This document shows, piece after piece, positions 10,948-23,382 of a stretch of DNA of 35,593 nucleotides. This DNA comes from Saccoglossus kowalevskii (lineage: Eukaryota; Hemichordata; Enteropneusta; Harrimaniidae). The notes beneath the pieces were generated by a model. The model did not search any database and had not been told where the DNA came from. It saw only the letters and a list, made by a program, of their open reading frames with translations. Where the stretch lies: assembly GCF_000003605.2 (NCBI RefSeq), contig NW_003112965.1:320333-355925 (forward strand), given 5' to 3'. Within the stretch, counting starts at the first letter, position 1. Each line of letters opens with the position of its first letter. The translations under genes and the position numbers were made by a program.

Positions 10948-13154
10948 ATGTCCTGATAGTATTCATTTACAATTCTCATTGATACATAAAACTATAATTT
11001 AGTGAAATAACTAGTCCATTTACTAATTATAGTTATAGTTGAATTGTTGTTATTGTTTCCTGTCCATCGTGATAATTTGTGAATTCACATCTTAACCCTT
11101 CTATAATTATCATACATTATAACCTAAATATTATTCATCTATATATTAATGTGATTTGGCACATATTATTACTGCTATTTTGTAATGTATAAATCTAGAT
11201 GAATTATGCCTATTGTTAAAATATGACATTATCATTATTATTGACATAATCAGGTAATTGCTTATTAGTTATTATTTTATGATGATTTGATAAGCATGTG
11301 GTTTGAATTTCAAACTTATTATCCAATATATATATATATATTTTATGTTTTCAATTGATATATGCATAGTTACTTACGTGTACATTGTATGTATGACAAG
11401 CCGCTTCGTTACATCCACAGTTGGTGTCGGTTGGTGCTGTTGTACTCTACTGGTATGACGGATATATGCCTTTATGCAAGTAACGCAAGACAATAGACTC
11501 CCTAGTCTGCTGATAAATAACCATGTATAATCAAAATATATCTCATGAGAATGTTTCAATGCTGTACATTTAACCAAATTTATTCATAATTTTGTTGTTT
11601 TATGAAGTGACAAGTTTAATTAGCATGACAACTTGTTCGATAGTGTGTTTCACAGAGAAATATGGATGGATGATTATCTTGGGTATAAAACAATTCGTCA
11701 TGCATGGCTGACTGATAAAGATTTTCATGACAACAGTAAAAATTGCTATGAACAGCTAAAAACTGACATTGAAGATACCTATTGACCCTGACTAAAAGGA
11801 ATATGAGAAAAAGAAACCTACTTGATTAACAAAGTACAACCTTTGTTTTTCTGGGTGAATGTTAAGAACAGTGCCCTCTTGTGTTGTAACTGTGCTACCT
11901 GCATTTTTACTTATTCATATATAATTTCCTTTTGACTCATAGTGACATACACAACATTGTAAAATACATTGTTTGTTTACATGACATTTGAATAACGACT
12001 ATCGGTAATCTAACATACATGTTTTGTAAAAACAAAACTCTAGATATCCATATACTTTAGATTACTATAATTTTGGTGCATAATTTTGTACATTTTTACA
12101 GTTTTCTATAATTTTTTTGTTATTTTTGGAACATATGTACATATTTACTCTTTGCTTAGAGGTCTTAATCAAATTTGATTAAATTATATGGATTTGAAAG
12201 AATGTGACGTTTGCATTTAAAGGGTTTAATAAGTTGTTGAAGGTCATGACAGGGAATTAAATAACACATTTTAATTCTCTGAATATGTAACATTATAATG
12301 CATTCTGTTTCTATCATTGGTCCTAGTTTATTGTGTATGATACGTCAATTCAGTTTATTGTCAAAAACCCAGTTGTACAGTTGTAAATGCACAGATGCAT
12401 GTACCTTTACATAACTAGGTTGAGTGACTGATTGAATCTGTTCTTCTTAACAAAGGGCCTTAAATGAATTATTTGCTTGATACGCCATCTCATTTAGGTT
12501 GACAATCATTTTGGTTGAAATTTTTCATTCCTCATAGATCAGGTACTTGACAATGTATATCATGATTACTATACATTTTGCTGCAGTCTAAGATAAACAC
12601 AAAAAGTACAACATCGTTTCTCCTATATCTTGGCTTTCTGAAAAATATATATTGTCGTGCTTAGTAACTGGTGGAGAATTAAATTATTACTCAGTTTCCT
12701 GCTGTTATCTCAAGTCGGCTTGTTGATCCTTCAGTGGAGAGGCACACATGTCTAAAAAATAGTAAAAAAGAAATATTTGTTTCGATTTGTAATTCACTTT
12801 AAAATTTGACACTGCCAATGCAGTAATTATTTATATCAGCCTGCAATCTGAACTGTTCCAAAATTGAATTATTTATTTTGATTCCTGCATGGGATATTTT
12901 AATTGTCATATTTCTTGCTCTATACATGTCTCTGTAGTATGTGATGCTAGTGGCAAGATGGGTATCAGGTACACAAGATAACAAAGTCTTCTTACCTGAC
13001 CTTATCACTTGTAATATGAATAATTTGTTGTGATTTTCTGAAATCTCATACTGTGGGTGGCTTTATTGACTCCTGTAGCACACAGTTTTTGCAGTTTGTG
13101 TGAGATTGTATATATACATGTATTTATGTTTGTTTGTGTGTGTGTCAGTTCCAT
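10948..13154. other. AT-rich noncoding DNA
   Basis: No gene recognised. A short (TA)n tract lies near 11328-11341. The frames at 11374-11577 and 12799-13008 (minus) lack protein character. Confidence 0.55.
11870..11884 (-). promoter_or_regulatory. CTCF-like core motif
   Basis: The minus strand reads ACACAAGAGGGCACT, 13 of 15 matches to CCASYAGRKGGCRSY. One such match in a window this size can arise by chance. Confidence 0.2.
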
Positions 13155-13464
13155 TAATAATAATAATAACAATAATAACCTTTATTGATATCGTATCCCC
13201 TCTGGGATCTAGATTAGAACACAATAAGGATATAAGGAACAATAAAATACATAAGGAATAATAATAAAAAAAAGAAATAGTAAAATAAATAGTAATACTG
13301 TGAAAATATTATTATATAAATATTTTTTGGTATTATTTTGAGGCAGCTGGTAAATTGCTTTTCATGAAGTTCTCTCTTTTAGTAAAACAGTCACTGATAA
13401 ACTTGGCAATTGCTTGGACAGTTTCAGAATTTTTGTTATTGAGAAATGCATTCAGATTACCGGA
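13155..13464 (-). mobile_element. 3' end of a non-LTR retrotransposon (LINE), 5'-truncated
   Basis: Read on the minus strand this is the end of an open frame (stop at 13333-13335), then about 150 bases of AT-rich 3' UTR, an AATAAA (plus-strand tttatt at 13181-13186) and a TTATTATT microsatellite tail at 13155-13179. A short tandem-repeat tail instead of poly(A) is typical of CR1/L2/RTE-like LINEs. The left part of the element is missing. Confidence 0.5.
13333..13464 (-). pseudogene. LINE ORF2 C-terminal remnant
   Basis: A stretch of 43 sense codons ends in TAA at 13333-13335 and is preceded by an in-frame stop just right of 13464. The translation is rich in Lys, Asn and aromatics and contains AKFISDCFTKRENF. 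That suggests the helical Lys/Arg-rich tail that follows reverse transcriptase in LINE ORF2 proteins. There is no start codon or catalytic domain, so it is a dead fragment. Assignment to a LINE rests on the tail structure (polyadenylation signal and TTA repeats) more than on sequence identity. Confidence 0.4.
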
Positions 13465-13980
13465 TTAATATCTCAAGAACCAATGATTGCATTGTAATGA
13501 ACTTGGTACATAGGTGTTCTTGGTTAATCTACAGGCCTGATTATTTTTCAATCTGTACATATCTAATTTGAATAAGTTAGACTATTTTTTTGATATTTCA
13601 ATGAAACGTGATACACACATGTACATGTACCGGTAGATGCTCTGTGGTAATCCACAAATGATTAGCTTAGACTTTCAACCAGTATATTAATTACTTAATT
13701 TGCACAAATTAGGCAAATCTCAATGCCCATTATCAGATTTTAATTAAACTTGATTCTGGGAGTTTTATAAACTTCAATACTGTTGTGCATCTCGAAGATC
13801 AGATCTTTTGATTTAATAGGCTAATCTTATAAGTAATTGTTTTTGAATATTCCCTATATTACTGCTCCTTGATACACTGAAATTGTTTCTAAGCTTTCTT
13901 TGATTTTAACTGGAAGTAAATGTCAGCACAATTTGGATTACCACATGTACTTTGTCAAACTTCATGAAAATTATCATAAG
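13465..13980. other. AT-rich noncoding DNA, possibly old repeat
   Basis: The phrase tatctcaagaaccaatgat with ...gaacttggtaca resembles the body of host-wide hairpin-headed repeats, but no boundary or second copy could be fixed. Confidence 0.3.
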
Positions 13981-13982
13981 GA

Positions 13983-13997
13983 GGGGGGGGGGGGGGG
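13983..13997 (+). repeat. Poly(G) tract
   Basis: 15 consecutive G, just before the hairpin-headed repeat at 14012. The exact length is uncertain in any assembly. Confidence 0.9.
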
Positions 13998-14011
13998 ATT
14001 GTCAGTGGTTT

Positions 14012-14170
14012 TTATTGGTCCCTGTTCAGATGAAGTCAGAAAACAGGGACTTATGGGTTGACATCTCTGTATCCATGTGTGCATCTACAACTGATCTCAG
14101 GCATACATACCTGGTCCACTCACATTTAAACTTTATATAAACATCACATCCCTGCAGTATCATAAATGTT
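14012..14170 (+). mobile_element. Hairpin-headed dispersed repeat
   Basis: The stem GTCCCTGTT (14018-14026) pairs with AACAGGGAC (14042-14050). It is followed, as in the 4416 copy, by ttatg-gttgac-tctgt and then ctgatctcaggcatacatacc. Relative to the 4421 stem, a C has become T and its partner G has become A, so pairing is retained. The right end is approximate. Confidence 0.6.
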
Positions 14171-14261
14171 ATTTCAAGGTTTGTGTGCATATGCTTTATA
14201 ATATGCTGTATGTGTCCATGTTTGTACGCAACATTCCGAGTCTGACATGTAGGCGTGAGTG

Positions 14262-14345
14262 ATGCCCTCGCCGGCTGAGTTGGGTTTAGAGCACTGCGGA
14301 AAGTGCAACTCATGCCAACTTGTCCGGCTACGCTGATTCCATGCA
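14262..14345 (+). mobile_element. Possible tRNA-derived SINE head
   Basis: CGGCTGAGTTGG (14272-14283) followed by tttagagcactg resembles a tRNA D-arm and A box. Only the GATTCC part of a B box is present (14335-14340), about 14 bases further away than in a tRNA. This GC-richer patch lies in AT-rich surroundings. A 133-codon minus-strand frame across it is regarded as chance. Confidence 0.3.
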
Positions 14346-17270
14346 TGTGATTTGTCATAAACGCATTGACAAAAAAAGTATAACTCACACCAGTAAATAT
14401 CATCAGCATGTCATTACAGGCCAACAATAGAAAAAGTAAATCGGGCAGTGTGCCCAGACCCTGGGGTGTTTGACATTCTCTCAGTTACATTATAACAAGT
14501 TCCCCTTGTATATTTACTGTACATGCAGTGGTGATATATATTCTTACCACAATCTCTTTATTGCTTTTTACTTGAAAATGGAAGTTTGTAATTTGTAGGA
14601 GGTTTGCACTTGCCTCAGTTGCCACTCATAAAAGCTGTACTCATGTACTGAACATAAGCTGAGTCTCTGTTTCAATTGCATTTCCAGTTGTTGCCTCTAG
14701 AGGGAGTTGTACATAGCTCATGCAAGATTATGTAAGCTTCATGGCAGGTGGGGATTGGCACAAGAGGGTGCCATCCAATCTGGATGAAACGTTTTGAAAT
14801 TGTCCCATTTTAAACTGCGCATGCACACACACAGTGTTTTTTTTTTTAAATGCATACTAATAAGGTAACTTGTCACTGATAATTGTTACTGAAAACATTT
14901 TGAGCAATTTTGAGCAATAGTACTAGAGTGAAATACCAATGTTTCTCTGCATTCTCCATGAGTTTCGTAACTTGCTATGATCATGTTAAAGAAAAAACAT
15001 GTGGTTACTTTCAACAGTTTGCTGGAGTCTGATCAAAAACATGTCTTTTACATCACTTTTTCGATTATTTTTTTCAGCCTGTACCGATAGAATCAGTCAA
15101 TTTAAACTATCATGTATGCTATCAGAATGCATTTTGACACAATTTTACTGAACAGACAAGTTTTTCATTGTTCATGAATATTAATTTATGAAAATAAGAC
15201 AATTATTTCAACCAATCATGTCATGCAACTCGGCCCCCTCCCGCGTGGTTCATGAAACAGTATATTTGTTAGGATGGCTGGACTCCCACTGTTGGCAATT
15301 TAAAAAAACACATTAAGACTTGTTTCTTAATATTGTAAAATATATAGAACAACCTCTTGCACGGGATTTATCGGTTATTTCATATTGAGGGAAGCAAATC
15401 AATGATAATCAAGATTTTGTTGTGGTGCTGCCCTCTAGTGTTGAAATATAGAATTTATTTTATTTTATTTCGGTTGTACGTAGTTGCAAACAGATATTGT
15501 AAAGCACAGGATAATATTTTGGCATCAAATTGAGTCTAATTTATTTCCTAATCCACTCTTCTTGAGGATTAATTCAATAAACCCTTTTATGGTGCATAGA
15601 ACTGATCCTGTTTATAACTGACTGTAAGCTTTCCTTGCCTAATACATTCTAATGCCTTGTCTTCTAAAATTAACCTGAGAGCTAAAAATGGCTTTTCTGA
15701 ACAGTTAGTAATTAGGGGAGCTGTGCTATGAAAATCTCTTCAAATTGAGTGATCTTGATTCATGGGAGTAATAGGTGAGTGCAGTGATCACTGGCTCCAG
15801 AAAGTATGCCGCTCAGGATTTTATTCTCTACAATGCATAAATCTGTGTAATGATGGATAAAATGTTTTCATCATCACTCTTTAAAATCTGACCAAATCAA
15901 ATTGGTTCTTTTAGTATTTATTCACCATGCCCATCACAGTGAGAAAATCATATAATTGTTTCCATTGAGACAAATGTGGTTCTACTCGCCTACTCTTTCT
16001 TATGGGCTTGACTTATTGACTAGCCTGCTAAATATGAAGTGTCATTTCTTTATTTTCCCTCAGTTAGTATTGTATTGCTTCTTACATGCACTTCATTACT
16101 CTTTCAAAGCTCTGTGTATCGCACAGTTTTCCACTTCATTTCATTTCTACTAAGACTCAAATAATCCATTGTAAAGATTAAAAAAGATAATTGTAAAACC
16201 TCAATCCCTATATACATTGTATCTTCCACTAGATATTAGCAAGTATTTGTAATATATTGACCTCCAAAATTCTGACAGGATGCAAAATTGTTCTTGTTTT
16301 AAATTAGATCTGGTCTATTTTTGAAAACAAACAAAACTCTTGCAACTGTTAATGTACACAGTATATTTTTGTGATGTTACTGTCATGATTATAACACTAT
16401 GCCAAAAATAGTGTTTTCTTTGGTTTGTAACTTGCTGTTACACACTTGTAATTCACTAAGTATATAAGGCCATTACCAAAATGTTTGTTTTTAGTTTGTC
16501 ATCCAAGTAACATCTTTTTTTTGTGCTTAATTATTTGTTAAAATGAAAGAATCAGCTTTTACAGCATCACCATTTTGTTTTCTTTTTTTTTATTAATAAT
16601 AACATTTCAGTCTTGGTTTATATTACATATAAATTTAGACAAGTGTTTGAAAACTTAATCTAGGCATTAGTCTATTAGTCCGTGGCTTTAAATGAAATTC
16701 TGATTTTCTGGACCACCCAGTACCGGTATATTTGTTGAAGCAGCTGATTTGTTATATGTAAAGAAAATATGTAAAGAAAACTAGTGTTTAATAAAGAAGA
16801 CCATGAAAATAACCATTCTGACCCTGAAACTATTGGGTAAATGTGTCAATGTTAATGAAACTACTGGTAATAAAACACGATATTTGCTTTGAACTTTGTG
16901 TGTAATGGTAAGACTATCCTGTCGGTGTCGTTTTATAACTCGTATGGGTAGTAAATCTTGAAATGTGAATGTTATGTTGTATCCAAATAAAATTGAAATA
17001 ATACACATTTTGATTAATCCTCATTTTAATGAGTGAATAAAGAAATGCCGCTAAACTAGTCAACATGAGAAGAACACATCGCAGTGACACTTTGAGATAT
17101 ATATACATACATGTATGTCCCATATTATAATACATACACTGCATATAAGATACATTAGTTTTCATGAAATTTGAAAATTTATCACAAAAAATTCATATAC
17201 AGTACCGATTTAGTTTTTAGTTTAACGAGTACATGTGCTGTGTCTAGAGTATGCGAGTACATGTGGAACT
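14346..17270. other. AT-rich noncoding DNA up to the assembly gap
   Basis: No gene recognised. Near 15171-15193 lies a near-palindrome (ttcatgaatattaatttatgaa). A GC-richer patch (ccccctcccgcgtgg) follows at about 15234. Right before the gap, cgagtacatgtg occurs twice, 28 bases apart. Confidence 0.5.
15426..15441 (-). promoter_or_regulatory. CTCF-like core motif
   Basis: The minus strand reads ACACTAGAGGGCAGCA. Its first 15 bases match the bilaterian CTCF core CCASYAGRKGGCRSY at 14 positions. The orientation is the same as the weaker match at 11870. Binding is not shown. Confidence 0.3.
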
Positions 17271-17983
17271 NNNNNNNNNNNNNNNNNNNNNNNNNNNNNN
17301 NNNNNNNNNNNNNNNNNNNNNNNNNNNNNNNNNNNNNNNNNNNNNNNNNNNNNNNNNNNNNNNNNNNNNNNNNNNNNNNNNNNNNNNNNNNNNNNNNNNN
17401 NNNNNNNNNNNNNNNNNNNNNNNNNNNNNNNNNNNNNNNNNNNNNNNNNNNNNNNNNNNNNNNNNNNNNNNNNNNNNNNNNNNNNNNNNNNNNNNNNNNN
17501 NNNNNNNNNNNNNNNNNNNNNNNNNNNNNNNNNNNNNNNNNNNNNNNNNNNNNNNNNNNNNNNNNNNNNNNNNNNNNNNNNNNNNNNNNNNNNNNNNNNN
17601 NNNNNNNNNNNNNNNNNNNNNNNNNNNNNNNNNNNNNNNNNNNNNNNNNNNNNNNNNNNNNNNNNNNNNNNNNNNNNNNNNNNNNNNNNNNNNNNNNNNN
17701 NNNNNNNNNNNNNNNNNNNNNNNNNNNNNNNNNNNNNNNNNNNNNNNNNNNNNNNNNNNNNNNNNNNNNNNNNNNNNNNNNNNNNNNNNNNNNNNNNNNN
17801 NNNNNNNNNNNNNNNNNNNNNNNNNNNNNNNNNNNNNNNNNNNNNNNNNNNNNNNNNNNNNNNNNNNNNNNNNNNNNNNNNNNNNNNNNNNNNNNNNNNN
17901 NNNNNNNNNNNNNNNNNNNNNNNNNNNNNNNNNNNNNNNNNNNNNNNNNNNNNNNNNNNNNNNNNNNNNNNNNNNNNNNNNNN
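17271..17983. other. Assembly gap (713 N)
   Basis: 713 ambiguous bases; the true content and length are unknown. Apparent long frames across it are artefacts. The left flank carries a 12-bp direct repeat 28 bases apart, so a tandem repeat may have caused the gap. Confidence 1.
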
Positions 17984-18259
17984 AAAAGCAGACTTGGTGA
18001 CAATCTCAGACAAAAACACCATATGACGCTCCAAAACCAGAATTCTTTTTTTCATGTCTTTAGAATGAATCAATGAGACTACAGAGAGTTCATCAACAAA
18101 TGTTGAACCTTTGACAGAACAGAGCTGTTCAGACATAATCGATGATTGTCCTTCGTTGTGTGTTGTCAAATGGTTAATGATTATATTCTTCAAAACTGTA
18201 ACCAGACTGATTGATTTGATAATGGTTGCCTTGGGATAATAATCTCCAATTGCTTTCAT
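17984..18259 (-). CDS. Doubtful partial reading frame running into the gap
   Basis: A minus-strand frame opens with a true ATG at 18259 and stays open for 92 codons to the gap edge; an in-frame TAA lies five codons upstream of the ATG. The translation has a balanced composition (Ile, Leu, Val, Ser, Lys, Glu; a basic patch DMKKRILVLERH) that looks more protein-like than the other short frames here. No domain was recognised, and chance frames of 70-130 codons also occur in this window. It could be a terminal exon, a transposon fragment or chance. A TATATAAAA sits just upstream of the ATG, too close to act as the TATA box of this frame. Confidence 0.15.
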
Positions 18260-19954
18260 AGGTTCCTTGTTTTATATAAAAGTGAGGGTCTGTATCCTTA
18301 GTGGATGATCTGTGACTATGAGGAATTCTCTACAAGCTAGTTGAACAAAGAGTATTTTACTTCCCATGATTCAGATTTGACAGCCCATAGTATGTGATAT
18401 TTGAATATATTTGCATGGCTAAGAAGCTAAATTGACCAATGAACTGAGAGTATTTTTTACTTTCCATGGTTCAGATTCGACTGGCCCATGAATTTTTAAT
18501 ACTTCCATGCTATGTATTTATGCAGAGGACTTAGAAAGCACATAGATTCTAGACTTAATTGCAATGTCTTATGTTAACATGATTGAGAATTGCTAAACTC
18601 ATTACATCACTGAAATTGATGATATCGCTGAAGTCTATGACAAGTTCATTGTTAAAAACAAATGTTAGTGATAACATTTAAAGGTTAATAGACTAAGACT
18701 GGATTTATGAGTCAATTAAACTCACTGAAAATGGTTTAAACATGTAAGGAGTCTGCATGGTGTAAATGGAATGGCTAAATACAGTTTGAAAGTGTTACAA
18801 ATATTGAGTTACATGTAGGAAACCATGTGTGTATATTGTGCACTGCTTGATACATTGTGTGTAAACATTATAATAACGGAAAATAATGTCTCCATGTATA
18901 ATATGCTAATGGCAGAAGCATGTACCAGCATTTGTCATTATTCCAAAACAGTTTGTAATATTAGAACATCTGAGAAAATCAATAATACACTAAATATCTG
19001 TGCGCCACTGTGTAACAAGACAAACGTTCTGTAATTACATTTAGTCACCTGATGTGTGTGATTTACCAGAGTCCCTAAATAGCTATAAAATACATGACAT
19101 ACATACATGGCCGATATAATCTGTTCAGACGATGCAGGCTGTGTACATTAGTTACTTCAAACCTTAATAATGATTGGTTGGAGTAATATACAGATTTGAA
19201 TTAACCTAGTATAAGTACACAATGTACACTTTGATTTATACATGAATCTGTATTACCAATTTAATTCTAGATTCTTTATAAACCAGTTGCATTCTAGGAG
19301 TTGGACTTTTATTACAAATATATCAGTGTAATCACTAGGAAATACTTGTTTGCTATGACCGTATTTACATTGACTGTAATCATGTGAATGAACGGAAGAC
19401 GTTATTGTCATCAGTGGTCGGTTCTCGACGTGATTGCACAAAAGATTTCATTTGACCTGTTTCAAATCAAGTATTATAATCTTATGAACTTTCCAGCAAG
19501 TTTAGTGTACTGTACCAGTATATCTTTTCTAAATGTCATAAAACCTGTTTCTTATGGTTATGATAATTAACTCAAGAATATATTAATCATTTTTCCAGCT
19601 TAAAATTACAGCCAACATTTCCCACAAAATTTTAGATTTATCATTGTTATTATTTGTAAACTTTTATACAATTTATGTAATATATTCATTGATGGAAATA
19701 ATATTACAGTTATTATGATGTTAATTGGGGACCTACAGATTTATTGAAAGGAGATTCAAAATACTCTCACTTTTGCCCTGTATGTGTTGTTACAAAGTTT
19801 ATTTTGGCCAGAACGTTTCCCAAATAAACTCCACACACATCTTCATTATAGGAATTCTATTACATAATGTAAAATTCGGCCGAATCTCTATTGTACAAAC
19901 TCCTAAGGCCGAGATTTATTTGTTGTACATTTATTTGTTATTCCTCTATTACAT
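18260..19954. other. AT-rich noncoding DNA
   Basis: Nothing recognised beyond short chance frames. Two similar phrases near 18355 and 18460 (actt-ccatg-ttcagatt-gac) suggest a small diverged duplication. Confidence 0.5.
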
Positions 19955-20012
19955 GTACCGATACTAAGAGGATCACGATAATTGTACCAATACTAAGAGG
20001 ATCACGATAATT
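19955..20012 (+). repeat. 29-bp tandem duplication
   Basis: Two adjacent copies of gtacc-atactaagaggatca-cgataatt differ at one base (g or a at unit position 6). Confidence 0.95.
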
Positions 20013-23000
20013 GAGTCTGGACTGTAATGCTTTACAGTCTCATTAAGGCTCCAAGAATACAAAGTAATGATATCATTGTATTGTATATTTCTTATAATTT
20101 CAAAGTCAATAGACACAGAAGACATTAAGTTTTCTGTACACAGGTCATTATTCATAATCTGATTTCAGTGTACAATTAATGCACAACTCAAATAATGATA
20201 TGAATTTAGACAATTACATCCAGGCATGTACATAACTTGAAATTCCCTTTACAGATAATCTTCAAATACGTCAGAATAGAAATACACAAACTCATGTTAC
20301 TGTTGTTCCTCTATTACATGCAGTGTTTTTTTTTCGGCCTGGATGAAAACTGCACAGTAACCCATTTAGGGCAACCATGAAAATAAATACAGAAATACAA
20401 AAAAGAATATCATTGTACAGGTGAATTTCTCTGAAAAATACTACAATTTTTGAGTAGTTTATTAAAAAGCAACATGGTATGAATTTGTTTGATTTTGAAA
20501 ACTAATCTGGACATTATGAAACAAATAGGCTCACCATTTCATTTTAAGAAAATTGCAATTATAGAGTTTTCCATTTAGCCAATAGTGATTACAATTTACA
20601 ACATTGGTTCCTACTGGAATGTTGTCTCACGTAGTCATTTTAGAAACATCTGCAAAATTGTGTGAAAGTCACTGGATCTGTGTTTTAAAAACCCCAGTAA
20701 TACAGATTTTTGTGATTTTTTTTTTACTTAATGCAAAATTGGTTTGTAGTATAATGTCCATTGTATTTTTCAATCTCATATGATGCAGTTACTTTAATAA
20801 TACCATATATCATTTTCTAGCTTAGGGATAAATAGACACACAGACAGTGCACCATGGTGGTTGCTAGGACAATAAATCATAATCAAATTCATCAATTTCT
20901 GTATTGGAGACATGAAATTATCTTAGGTCAGCAAATCATGTAGTAAATGAGCTTAAACCATGTTGTATTTGAATTTGAAGCAATTTATATCAGTGGCTCT
21001 GTAAGATTCATGGGTATTCCAAGCTTCATGGATCTTAATCTTGCCACTTTGTAATATTCCACCAAAGTGATTCATGGGAAAAGGGATTCCTGATCAGATA
21101 CTAACCCCATGCAAAATAAAACGAATTGACAACAGGTAACATCTTGTAAATTAAATATATAAATGCCGTCATGGAATATTGTGGTGCTCCAATGCAATCT
21201 ATTAATGAAAGGTGCATGGTGATAAATTACGTTCCATTACAGCTATTCTACATGTAGACTTACTAACTGAAACACTTTCTATTGAAGTGGAACATGAGAT
21301 TTAATTGAACATTGCTGATTATTAAGTCACAAGGGGTTTTATATAGTGCAATACGAAGACATTTTATTGAGTCGTATCTAAAGTAGTAATCTAACATGTG
21401 TAGTGTACCATAAAATGTATAGGGTACAAGTATGCTTGTTGTATAAGAGACATTATTGTCAAAGGTGTCTAAGTAAAAATAGAATAGCATGTTGATAGCA
21501 AAGAAAAAAATGGAATTTTTGATCAGTGCATTATATGATATGAATTGTACAGTCATTGCTTGTATAGTTCTTTTATCTGGCTTAGCATTCTCATTGTGAT
21601 AAGATTTGTAATGACATTTTATATTGGTGGTTTACTAACTTACAAATTAGGTTTTTGTCTCATGATTCATTCTTTATACCATTCTGTGAATTGCTTTTTT
21701 TTAACTTTAATTATTTCTGCTGAAACACAATATTGAGTTAACATAACAGTAATTTATTAATTTTCACTATACTGCATGCAGAGCAGTGAAAACACATAAT
21801 TTTTATAGGATTTCTTCTGTCAGTTTCTCTCACTCTCAGTTTTTTTGTGTACATGTAGTATCGAATTGTTAAGCTTTGGCTGTGGCTCCTGGTTAGGTAT
21901 AATTGTGGTTTTATAAAGGAAAACAAAAGTTGTATAATAAGAGACAATAACCTGTGACGTGTTACTTGTGTGGCATATTATTTGATATATATATATAACT
22001 GCAGACCACCTGATTGCTTTTACTCTATTCTAAGGTTGGTACGATATTTGATTAGGAAGTGTCCATTGAGAAATCACCACACTGTACATAGATTGTTACT
22101 GACACTTAGACAGTATGATGGATTACTTTACTGATTGCAGATCTAAGTCAAGGTTTTTTCCACCTCATTACTTGCTTCATTGATACCATAAAGTGAAAAC
22201 ATTGAATTCATTGCTATATATATAGTATGTGCTTCTAAACCATGCAGTCAAAAATATAATATGGTAGGATGTAATGTACCATATTTGTTCTATTAGTTGT
22301 GCATCATGCGCTTATGTAAATGTAACTGTCATGTCTATGGCCAAAAGAAGTAATATTTAAATGATCAGGTATATCATTACTGCAATTGATTGTATATGTG
22401 TGCTTCTTTTGTAGATGCACTTCTAATAGAGAAAATATGGTACATTAAATTGTAACATTTTGTAAAAACAAACAAGCATAAACAAATTTCGGGCAGTAAT
22501 TTTAGGTGTTCATACTTTCACCATTGAACAACCAGTTTTGTTTAGTTCCGAAAAACATTTCAGTTCAAAATATATTTATTTTTGATTGAAGTTATGATGG
22601 AATTAAAAAAACATCGCATTGAAAGAAATTATGCAATTCCATTTTGATTCATAATTTAGTGAAATATACAAAAAAAGTACAAATTTAACTTTTTGGTTAT
22701 TTCTGCTAAATTTCCCACATGATTCTAAAATAAAACAAAACGTGACTTTTATAAAGTTTGCATATATTCACTCTTAGTTTACCCAAGTTATGTTTGTTTC
22801 TAATGAACAACATAACTCTCAGTCAATTTTATTGTAGGACTATCCAAGGCAAAGATAAAATTCTGTGGTCATAAAACCAACTTTTGTATGGATAAGACTA
22901 CCCTGTAGGTACACATGTAAGCTATACAGTGTAGGAATACATCATCAAATACATGTACAGTCAGTCAAGCCTTGATTATCCGAACATAGTGGACGGTGAC

Positions 23001-23264
23001 CTACATGCAGTGTTTGAAATTTATCTAAAATTTGTATTTTCTCAAAAAATCTACCCGACCACAGGGCTAGTAACTTTAAATTTTCACCAGCCTGACTGAA
23101 TAGTTACCCATGCTGGGCGTACAGGCAGGCAGTAATATAATACACATATGATGATATATACCAGGTTACTCATATATGTATTCTTCATGTATGAAAGTTT
23201 GCTTGGCTTCTTAATACCAACTTGAGTCAGTAATGTAATTTACACCGTTTTCAGTGATAATTAA
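20013..23264. other. AT-rich noncoding DNA
   Basis: No gene recognised. The frames at 21263-21556 (minus) and 21545-21736 (plus) have AT-driven hydrophobic composition only. Confidence 0.55.
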
Positions 23265-23382
23265 CTTATAAGGGGCTGACCAGTGGAAACTTGGAGTTAA
23301 AAAATAATAATTAAACACTGATCTATAAGGGGCTGGCCATTGAAAACTTGGGGTTATAAAAATAATTAAACACTTAATTATA
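23265..23382 (+). repeat. 58-bp tandem duplication, third copy displaced
   Basis: Copies start at 23265 and 23323 (ctataaggggctg-cca-tg, then ttaaacact). A third start, ctataaggggctgaccattg, occurs at 23898, beyond the GC-rich segment. Confidence 0.8.

Noticed and set aside
10741-10956. Protein with repeated LFYSI units
   Set aside because: Translation of the (TATTC)n microsatellite.
13983-13997. Poly(G) as a regulatory quadruplex
   Set aside because: It is a single homopolymer run without gene context, and its length is unreliable.
14026-14427. 133-residue minus-strand protein
   Set aside because: It spans a hairpin-headed repeat and a SINE-like patch. It has no domain, signal or codon pattern of a gene.
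17171-18259. Reading frames of 249-345 residues across the gap
   Set aside because: They consist mostly of Ns; only the right-hand 92 codons on the minus strand are real sequence.
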